NCBI RefSeq assembly: GCF_000948395.1
Contig: NZ_JYFN01000013.1
Location: 1-40,509, forward strand
Reading direction: 5' to 3'
DNA length: 40,509 nucleotides
DNA from: Frankia torreyi
GTDB lineage: Bacteria; Actinomycetota; Actinomycetes; Frankiales; Frankiaceae
The notes below the pieces were generated by a model, which was not told the origin of the DNA, did not search any database, and saw only the letters and a program-made list of their open reading frames with translations. Every line of letters begins with the position of its first letter. Positions within the stretch are counted from its first letter, which is position 1. Position numbers and translations under genes: made by a program. Below, piece by piece: positions 14,752-20,683 of the stretch.

Positions 14752-16124
14752 CGGCGTGCCGTCGCCGTCGGGTCCGTAGGGCCGCCGATCGCCTGCGTGA
14801 CCTGGAGGTTCGGGGGAGCCGCGGGGGCCGGTGGCGCGACGACGACCCGCAGCCGGAAGCCGGGCGTGGGGCCGATCGCCCCGGACGCGAGGTCGGTCGC
14901 GGTCGCGGGCCCGGTTTCGAGCCGGCCCCTCGCCGCCGCGACCCGCTCGGAGAGCCCCGCGAGGCCCGCGCCCCCGCCAGGACCTGCGCCGACGCCAGGG
15001 CCCGCGCCGACGGCAGAAATCGCCGCGTCGCCATGGCCTGCGGCGTCGGCGGGGCCGATGCCGTCGTCGACCACCTCGATGCTGCGGTCGTCGACGGTGA
15101 CGCGCAGGTGCTTCGCGCCGCTGTGGCGCACCGCGTTGGTCACGCCCTCGCGCACCACCCAACCGAACAGCTCCCGCAGGCCCCCGGGCACCTCGTCGAC
15201 GGACGCGGGCAGCTCGGCCCGGATGCCCGCCGCAGCGAGCACCTGACGGGCCGCGGCGAGCTCGGTGACCAGGCTCACCTCCCGGTAGCCGGCGACGGTG
15301 GCCCGCACGTCGGCCAGGCCCTGCCGGCCGAGCGCGGCGACCTCGGCCATTTCGCCGGCTGCGCGCGCCGGGTCCCGGGCCGCGAGCTTTGAGGCGAGCT
15401 CCGCCTTCACCGTGATCGTGGTGAGTGCGTGGCCGAGCAGGTCGTGCAGGTCGCGGGCGATCCGCAGCCGCTCCTGTTCCTTGGCCAGCCGTTCGATCTC
15501 CCGATGGGCGCGGGACAGCTCGACCTGGTTCCGCGCGCCGGCCCGGACCCCGAACACGATCAGCGCGGCGAACAGCACCGGTCCGGACAGCGACCACAGC
15601 GCGCCGCGCGTCTGCCACCACGCGATGTGCTCGGGCAGCCAGGTGTCCACGGTCGCGATCACGAGGACCAGCGGAAGGGACACGACCGGGCGCAGCAGCA
15701 GGACCAGGGCGACGGCCAGGTAGGCCGTCATCACCAGACCACCGCCGCCGACGACCGGCAGATACACGATGATGCAGGCCGTCATGGCGGCCAGCACCGG
15801 CACCCGCAGTTCCCGCCGGCCGCGGAAGGCGACCAGCGGGACCACCCACAGGTAGAGCAGGCTGAACGCGGCGAGCACGGCGAAACCGATCACGATGATG
15901 CCGGCGCCGTCGTGCAGGGCGAACATGTCCGAGACGGCGTAGCCGAGATAGATCAGGAACACGCCGGCGACCCGGCGCCAGCGCCAGGGGTCCATGCCGA
16001 TGCGGCCCCGCTGATCCGGCGGCCCCGGCTGTGGCAGCGCCGGCTGCAACAGCCAGCGGCGCAGCGCCCCAGCCGTGGCCGCCCGGCCCGCGGCCGAGCC
16101 GGACAACCCGGCCGTCGTCCTCAC
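14748..16124 (-). CDS. Sensor histidine kinase, HisKA_3 (NarX/DesK-like) type
   Basis: A 458-residue membrane kinase. About five transmembrane segments lie between residues 50 and 193. The dimerisation box has phosphoacceptor His227 in IARDLHDLLGHALTTI. The ATPase domain has the N-box Asn330 (EGVTNAVRHSGA) and VVDDGIGPAD. Between that and GLAGLSERV the ATP lid carries an unusual Gly/Ala/Pro-rich stretch (about 371-388, GAGP/GVGAGP repeats). GTG 16124 overlaps the helR stop (GTGA) behind a G-rich ribosome site; ATG at residue 44 is an alternative start. With no extracytoplasmic domain it probably senses membrane-associated signals, such as antibiotics. Confidence 0.92.
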   Translation of the reverse strand: MRTTAGLSGSAAGRAATAGALRRWLLQPALPQPGPPDQRGRIGMDPWRWRRVAGVFLIYLGYAVSDMFALHDGAGIIVIGFAVLAAFSLLYLWVVPLVAFRGRRELRVPVLAAMTACIIVYLPVVGGGGLVMTAYLAVALVLLLRPVVSLPLVLVIATVDTWLPEHIAWWQTRGALWSLSGPVLFAALIVFGVRAGARNQVELSRAHREIERLAKEQERLRIARDLHDLLGHALTTITVKAELASKLAARDPARAAGEMAEVAALGRQGLADVRATVAGYREVSLVTELAAARQVLAAAGIRAELPASVDEVPGGLRELFGWVVREGVTNAVRHSGAKHLRVTVDDRSIEVVDDGIGPADAAGHGDAAISAVGAGPGVGAGPGGGAGLAGLSERVAAARGRLETGPATATDLASGAIGPTPGFRLRVVVAPPAPAAPPNLQVTQAIGGPTDPTATARR

Positions 16125-18427
16125 CCCCCGACCCGCCCGGTCCCGGTCCCCACGGCCCGCACGGCCCGCACGGTCCGCTCAGGCTGCTTGGCCTGTTCGG
16201 TCCGCTCAGGCTGCTCGGTCCGCCGGAGGATGACGAGTTGCTGGGTCGCCCGGGTCATCGCGACGTAGCGGTCGACCGCTCCTTCGATGCCGTCGCCGAA
16301 CGCCTCCGGGTCGACGAGGATGACCAGGTCGAACTCGAGCCCCTTCGACAGCTCTGGGGTCAGTGACCGGACGCGGGGCGTCGCCGGGATCGCCGCACCG
16401 TCGTCGCCGACGCTGATGACGCAGGCGATCCCGTCGGCCTGCGCGGCGAGCCAGGTGTCGAGGATCGAGCCCAGCTCGGCGACGGATCCGTACACGACGG
16501 GGACGCCGCTGCTGCGGATGGAGGTCGGCACGTTGGCATCCGGGAGCGCGGCCCGGATGACCGGCTCGGCCTGCGCCATGACCTCCGCCGGCGTCCGGTA
16601 GTTGATGCTCAGGGGGGCCAGCGTGATCCGGTCGAGCCCGATCCGCTTGAGCCGCTCCTGCCACGACTCGGTGAACCCGTGCCTGGCCTGGGCCCGGTCC
16701 CCGACGATGGTGAAGCTCCGCGACGGGCAGCGCAGCAGCAGCATCTGCCACTGCGCGTCGGTCAGTTCCTGGGCCTCGTCCACGACGACGTGCGCGAACG
16801 GGCCGGCGAGCAGGTCCGGGTCGGCGCTGGCCAGTGCGGATTCGTCGACCAGGACGTCGTGGAAGTCCTCTCCCCGCAGCATCGTCACCAGGCCCATGCC
16901 GTACTCGTCGTCGGCCTCGCGCAGGTTGTCGACGACCCTGGCCTTCTGTTCACGTTCGGCGGCGACGGCGGCGTCCCGCTGACGCTTGTGCCGCGCCGCC
17001 GCCGGGTCGCCGAGCCGCTGCCGCGCCGCGTCCAGCAGCGGCAGGTCGGACACCGTCCAGGCGCGGGCGTCGCCGCGCTGTAGCTGCCGCACCTCGCCGC
17101 GGCTGAGCCAGGGAGCGCATCTGTGCAGGTAGGCGGGCACCGACCACAGGTCCGCGACGAGGTCGGCCGCGTCGAGCAGCGGCCACGCCCGGTTGAAGGC
17201 CGCCCGCAGCTGCCTGTTCTGCAGCAGCGACCTGCGGAGCTGGTCGGCCGGGACGTCGTTGCCGTGAGCGGCCTCGTGGGAGTCCAGCAGGATCGTGAGA
17301 AGCTCCGCCCAGACCTCCTGGCGCGCTTCGTTGTGTGCGGTACCGGGCGTCGGTACGTCGAACGCCTCAGCCCAGTCGTCGGCGCTCAGCTGGAGGTCGG
17401 ACCAGTGGGTCGTGACCGTCATCGGCTTGGTGGGCGGCTCCTCGTAGAACCGGACGGCCGTCTCGATCGCCTTCACCAGGCTCGCGGACGACTTCAGCGC
17501 GGCCACGTCCGGGTCGGTCTCGATCTCCGCCGCGGCTCCCTCGGCGACGAGATCCCGCAGGGTGCAGGTCTGCACGCCCTCCTCGCCGAGGCCGGGCAGG
17601 ACGTCGGCGACGTAGGCCAGGTAGGGCCGGTGCGGACCGACGAACAGCACGCCGCCCCGGCGGTGACCGAGCCGAGGATCGGAGTAGAGCAGGTAGGCGG
17701 AGCGGTGCAGCGCGACGACGGTCTTCCCCGTCCCCGGACCGCCGTCGACGACGAGAGCGCCGTCGGATCCCGCGCGGATGATGGCGTCCTGATCGGCCTG
17801 GATGGTGCCGAGCACGTCGCGCATCCGGGGCGAGCGGTGGCCGCCAAGGCTGGCGATGAAGGCGGACTGGTCGTCGAGCGCGGCGCGCCCGTCGAACCCG
17901 TCCGACGCGGGGCCCCGGGCCACTCGCGCAGCGATGGCCTGGGTGCTGAACACCTCGTCCCAGTAGTCGCTGATCAGACCGCGGGTCCAGCGATACCTGC
18001 GGCGGCTGGCCAGACCCATCGGGTTGGCGTGGGTCGCGCCGAAGAACGGCTCCGCCGCGGGGGAACGCCAGTCGAGCAGCAGCCGACGACCCGCGCTGTC
18101 CGTGAGGCCGAGTCGTCCGATATACAGGGGCTCGGGGTCGTCCACACGGACGATGTGGCCGAGGCACAGGTCCAACCCGAACCGCCGCAGGGTGCGCAGC
18201 CGAGCGCTCAGCCGGTGGATCTCCAGGTCCCGGTCCATCGCCGCCTGGCCGATGCCGCCGGGTGCCATCCGCTCGGCGTCGAGGCGGCCGGACAGGTCGG
18301 CGATCGACTGCTCAAGGCTTTCCGCGATGGCCGCGAAGTGCCGCTCGTCGCCGGCGATCAGCTTCGGGTCGGCCTTGGGACCGAGGTGGTCGGGAAGGTC
18401 GAACGCGCTGGTGGCCAGGGGGTTCAC
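16121..18427 (-). CDS. helR: RNA polymerase-recycling motor ATPase HelR (HelD-like, rifamycin protection)
   Basis: A 768-residue superfamily 1 helicase-like ATPase. Walker A GGPGTGKT is at 229-236, Walker B VVVDEAQELTD at 547-557, and motif VI-like VAMTRATQQLVIL near the end. The N-terminal part (NPLATSAFDLP, then DERHFAAIAESLEQSIADL coiled region, LLLDWRSPAAEPFF) matches actinobacterial HelR rather than UvrD or Rep. HelR proteins displace rifamycins from RNA polymerase and rescue stalled enzyme. GTG 18427 is chosen because similarity starts there. A 19-bp inverted repeat of rifamycin-associated type lies 138 bases upstream. The final 35 residues are a repeat-derived Glu/Arg/Val-rich extension. 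It is the first gene of an operon with a two-component system. Confidence 0.9.
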   Translation of the reverse strand: MNPLATSAFDLPDHLGPKADPKLIAGDERHFAAIAESLEQSIADLSGRLDAERMAPGGIGQAAMDRDLEIHRLSARLRTLRRFGLDLCLGHIVRVDDPEPLYIGRLGLTDSAGRRLLLDWRSPAAEPFFGATHANPMGLASRRRYRWTRGLISDYWDEVFSTQAIAARVARGPASDGFDGRAALDDQSAFIASLGGHRSPRMRDVLGTIQADQDAIIRAGSDGALVVDGGPGTGKTVVALHRSAYLLYSDPRLGHRRGGVLFVGPHRPYLAYVADVLPGLGEEGVQTCTLRDLVAEGAAAEIETDPDVAALKSSASLVKAIETAVRFYEEPPTKPMTVTTHWSDLQLSADDWAEAFDVPTPGTAHNEARQEVWAELLTILLDSHEAAHGNDVPADQLRRSLLQNRQLRAAFNRAWPLLDAADLVADLWSVPAYLHRCAPWLSRGEVRQLQRGDARAWTVSDLPLLDAARQRLGDPAAARHKRQRDAAVAAEREQKARVVDNLREADDEYGMGLVTMLRGEDFHDVLVDESALASADPDLLAGPFAHVVVDEAQELTDAQWQMLLLRCPSRSFTIVGDRAQARHGFTESWQERLKRIGLDRITLAPLSINYRTPAEVMAQAEPVIRAALPDANVPTSIRSSGVPVVYGSVAELGSILDTWLAAQADGIACVISVGDDGAAIPATPRVRSLTPELSKGLEFDLVILVDPEAFGDGIEGAVDRYVAMTRATQQLVILRRTEQPERTEQAKQPERTVRAVRAVGTGTGRVGG
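16171..16218 (-). repeat. 21-bp direct repeat in helR 3' coding region
   Basis: Copies at 16171-16191 and 16198-16218 (27-base period, one mismatch) plus a 9-base tandem (ACGGCCCGC) just to the left encode the EQPERTEQAKQPERTVRAVRAV tail in repeat-like fashion; the tail is probably disordered. Confidence 0.8.
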
Positions 18428-18509
18428 GGCATCAGGTCCGATCTGGGGCTCGTGACCCCGCGCGACCTCGTCGTCGACGACAACACCCGCATTCCGCGAC
18501 TCTCCTCTT

Positions 18510-18535
18510 CCGCAGCTTCTGGCCGCAGCTTCTGG
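18510..18535 (-). repeat. 13-bp perfect tandem duplication in helR 5' region
   Basis: CCGCAGCTTCTGG occurs twice in a row (18510-18522 and 18523-18535) between the rifamycin-type element and the helR start, inside the presumed untranslated leader. Confidence 0.8.
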
Positions 18536-18564
18536 CCTCGGCCAGCGATTCTGCGGCACGACCC

Positions 18565-18583
18565 GGGTCTTGCCGCAAGCCCC
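18565..18583 (-). promoter_or_regulatory. Rifamycin-associated element (RAE)-like inverted repeat upstream of helR
   Basis: GGGTCTTGCCGCAAGCCCC is a 19-bp inverted repeat (8 of 9 arm positions paired). On the coding strand it reads GGGGCTTGCGGCAAG, which is the core of the RAE as I know it from rifamycin-inducible actinomycete genes including helR. An AT-rich segment with TAATCT and TATAGC lies just upstream (18591-18603, minus strand) and may be the -10 region; no good -35 is visible. Confidence 0.8.
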
Positions 18584-18600
18584 CCAGTGTGCTATAGATT

Positions 18601-18632
18601 AAAAATGGAGGAGAGTGAGTACTGCCTCTCCT
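18601..18632 (-). terminator. Intrinsic terminator of the ABC exporter operon
   Basis: On the minus strand AGGAGAG (18632-18626) pairs perfectly with CTCTCCT (18615-18609) around a ten-base loop, followed after CCA by TTTTT (18605-18601). It sits 14 bases past the permease stop and separates the exporter operon from helR. Confidence 0.8.
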
Positions 18633-18645
18633 AGGTGCGCGTCGG

Positions 18646-19542
18646 TCAGGTGCGGAGCTGGTCTCGCAGATAGGCCCGGCCGGCGGCCGCGCCGAGCACG
18701 ACGGTCCACACCGCCAGGGTCACCAGGCCGCGCCCGCCGATCCAGCCGCCGGCGAGCACCGCCCGCCCGGCCTGCGCCGACCAGTACATGGGCAGCAGCT
18801 TCACGACGTCGGCGAGCCAGCCCGGGAAGTTCTCCACGGGCACCCAGATCCCGCCGGCCAGCGCCAGCAGGCTGAACACCCCACCGGTGATCGCCTGCAT
18901 GTTCTCGGGGCGCACGAGGTAGCCGAGCCAGATCGCGAACGCCGCGAGCGGAACCAGGCCGAGCAGGATCGACGCGCCCGCGCCGAGGTACGTCCCGGCC
19001 GACAGCCGGACCCCGCGCATCGCGTCGCCGGCCACGAACACCGCGACGATCGGCAGCACGGCCAGGGTGAAGCCGGTGGTCGCCTTGGCCAGCACGTACT
19101 GCGGCCCGGTCAGGGCGGTCAGCCGTAGCTGCCGGTTCCAGCCGATGGACCGCTCGGTCGCGATCCGCCCGGCGCTGCCGAGGACGGCGTTCATCGCCCC
19201 GAACGACGCCATGCTGATCATGATGTAGGGGGCGACGGCGAGGTCGCCGAGGCGGTCGCCCTCGCTCCCGGCACTGAACGCGCCGAACAGGATGATCGGC
19301 AGAAGCAGGGTGAAGATCAGCAGTCGGGTGTTGCGCCAGACCCGGGTGATCTCGGACCGGACGTAGCGGACGTAGGTCAGCACCGCGTCCGCGGTGCCGT
19401 TGCCGCCGGCCCGGGTGCCGCCGGTCAGGGGGCCGGCGAAGGTGGCGGCCGGGGTGGAGGCGGCCGTGGCGGAGGCGGCCGTGGGGTCTGCCGCCATGGA
19501 GCTGCCCGCCGTGGTGGAGGCGATTGTGGGGTTGCCGGTCAC
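18646..19542 (-). CDS. ABC-2 type exporter permease
   Basis: A 298-residue ABC-2 permease. Residues 1-50 are an Ala/Thr-rich, repeat-like hydrophilic extension; the membrane domain has six hydrophobic segments (about 75-92, 105-125, 153-173, 183-207, 217-236, 265-287) and the NWPVENFPGW-like GIWVPVENFPGWLADVVKLLP loop typical of drug or lipid exporters. GTG 19542 overlaps the ATPase stop (GTGA). With its ATPase it would export an antibiotic or lipid-like compound. A clear intrinsic terminator follows. Confidence 0.9.
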   Translation of the reverse strand: MTGNPTIASTTAGSSMAADPTAASATAASTPAATFAGPLTGGTRAGGNGTADAVLTYVRYVRSEITRVWRNTRLLIFTLLLPIILFGAFSAGSEGDRLGDLAVAPYIMISMASFGAMNAVLGSAGRIATERSIGWNRQLRLTALTGPQYVLAKATTGFTLAVLPIVAVFVAGDAMRGVRLSAGTYLGAGASILLGLVPLAAFAIWLGYLVRPENMQAITGGVFSLLALAGGIWVPVENFPGWLADVVKLLPMYWSAQAGRAVLAGGWIGGRGLVTLAVWTVVLGAAAGRAYLRDQLRT

Positions 19543-20498
19543 CGGGTGATCTCCTGTCGGGCGCTGGGGTCGGTGGCGTCGTCAGTGGTCAGCGCCACGA
19601 AGGCGTCTTCCAGGCCGGCGCCGACGACCTCGATGTCCTCGGCGGCCGGGTGGGCGGCGAGCAGCGCACGCAGGGCCGCGTCGCTGTCGGGGCAGGTGAG
19701 CGTGACCGCGTCGCCGCGGCCCTCGACCCGGGCCACCCCCGGCAGCCGGCCGAGCCCGGCGAGCCCGGCCGCGTTTAACCCGCGCAGCGTGGCCCGGATC
19801 GTCCGGCCGCCGACGAGCGCCTTGACCTCCGTGGTCGGGCCGTCGGCGATGACCCGGCCGCGGCGCAGCAGGACGATCCGGTCGGCGAAGGCGTCGGCCT
19901 CCTCCAGGTAGTGGGTGGCGAACAGCACGGTCCGCCCGCCGGCCGCCCAGGCCCGCATCGATGCCCAGAACGCCCGGCGGCTCGCCACGTCCATCGCGGC
20001 CGTCGGCTCGTCGAGGACGATCAGGTCGGGGTCGGGGAGCAGGGCCAGGGCGAAGCGGACCCGCTGGCGCTGCCCGCCGGAGAGCCGGTCGGTGCGGGTG
20101 TCGGCGAGATCGCCGACCCCGGCGCGGGCCAGCACCTCCCGGGTCGGCAGCGCGCGGGGGTACAGGGCGCGCACGGCCGCCAGCATCTTCCCCACGGTGA
20201 TCTCCGGCAGCAGCCCGCCGTTCTGCAGCATCGCGCCGACCAGCCCGGCGGTGCACGCCTGGCGGGGGGAGCGGCCGAACAGCCGGACCTCGCCGGAGTC
20301 GGGGCGGGTCAGGCCCAGCAGCATGTCGATCGTCGTCGACTTGCCGGCGCCGTTCGGGCCCAGCAGGGCGACCACCTCGCCCGGGGCCACGACCAGATCG
20401 ACGCCGTCGACGGCCCGCACGCCGCCGTACCGCTTGCGTAGGCCGGCGAGATGCACGCTGTGTGGCGGCGCGCCAGGCGGCGGTGGGTTCCTCGTCAT
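19539..20498 (-). CDS. ABC exporter ATP-binding protein
   Basis: A 319-residue ATPase: Walker A GPNGAGKST (47-55), Q-loop MLQNGGLLPEITV, signature LSGGQRQR (139-146), Walker B DLIVLDEPTAAMD and H-loop ATHYLEEAD. The C-terminal domain (about 225-300; TIRATLRG, EDIEVVGAGLEDAFVALT) is the DUF4162-type found in DrrA/NatA-like drug exporters. It is the first gene of a two-gene operon. Upstream are GTCATGAC and CATGAC-AACA-GTCATG inverted repeats that may be regulator sites. Confidence 0.93.
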   Translation of the reverse strand: MTRNPPPPGAPPHSVHLAGLRKRYGGVRAVDGVDLVVAPGEVVALLGPNGAGKSTTIDMLLGLTRPDSGEVRLFGRSPRQACTAGLVGAMLQNGGLLPEITVGKMLAAVRALYPRALPTREVLARAGVGDLADTRTDRLSGGQRQRVRFALALLPDPDLIVLDEPTAAMDVASRRAFWASMRAWAAGGRTVLFATHYLEEADAFADRIVLLRRGRVIADGPTTEVKALVGGRTIRATLRGLNAAGLAGLGRLPGVARVEGRGDAVTLTCPDSDAALRALLAAHPAAEDIEVVGAGLEDAFVALTTDDATDPSARQEITR

Positions 20499-20533
20499 GG
20501 ATCAAGGATCCCCGCCGCGCGCCGACGGTCCCA

Positions 20534-20571
20534 GTCATGACCGTCACCGCTCCCGCATGACAACAGTCATG
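20534..20571. promoter_or_regulatory. Inverted repeats (GTCATG/CATGAC) upstream of the ABC exporter
   Basis: GTCATGAC (20534-20541) is a palindrome, and CATGAC-AACA-GTCATG (20556-20571) is a perfect inverted repeat containing TTGTCA on the minus strand, a plausible -35. The spacing of 22 bases puts both on the same face of DNA. A candidate binding site for the neighbouring response regulator or another repressor. Confidence 0.5.
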
Positions 20572-20597
20572 GTGCCGCCGGCCGCCGATCTCGATTC

Positions 20598-20625
20598 TTG
20601 ACACTTGCTGTGATCTACCTAACAT
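20598..20625 (+). promoter_or_regulatory. Promoter of the fused CoA transferase gene
   Basis: TTGACA (20598-20603) and TAACAT (20620-20625) are separated by 16 bases in a locally AT-rich stretch, about 60 bases before the ATG. Confidence 0.6.
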
Positions 20626-20647
20626 GTAGAACTACGTGTTCTAGGTA
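20616..20647. promoter_or_regulatory. Nested palindromic operator over the CoA transferase promoter
   Basis: Inner repeat TAGAAC-TACGT-GTTCTA (20627-20643) is perfect, and outer arms TACCTA (20616-20621) and TAGGTA (20642-20647) also pair. It overlaps the -10 and predicted start of transcription, as a TetR- or GntR-type repressor site would. Confidence 0.6.
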
Positions 20648-20683
20648 ATCCTCCCCGGATCCGCGGCTGCGTCTGGAGTCGAC

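Noticed and set aside
16121-18427. UvrD/Rep DNA repair helicase
   Set aside because: The N-terminal region, the spacing of ATPase motifs and the upstream RAE-like repeat fit HelR/HelD rather than a DNA helicase.
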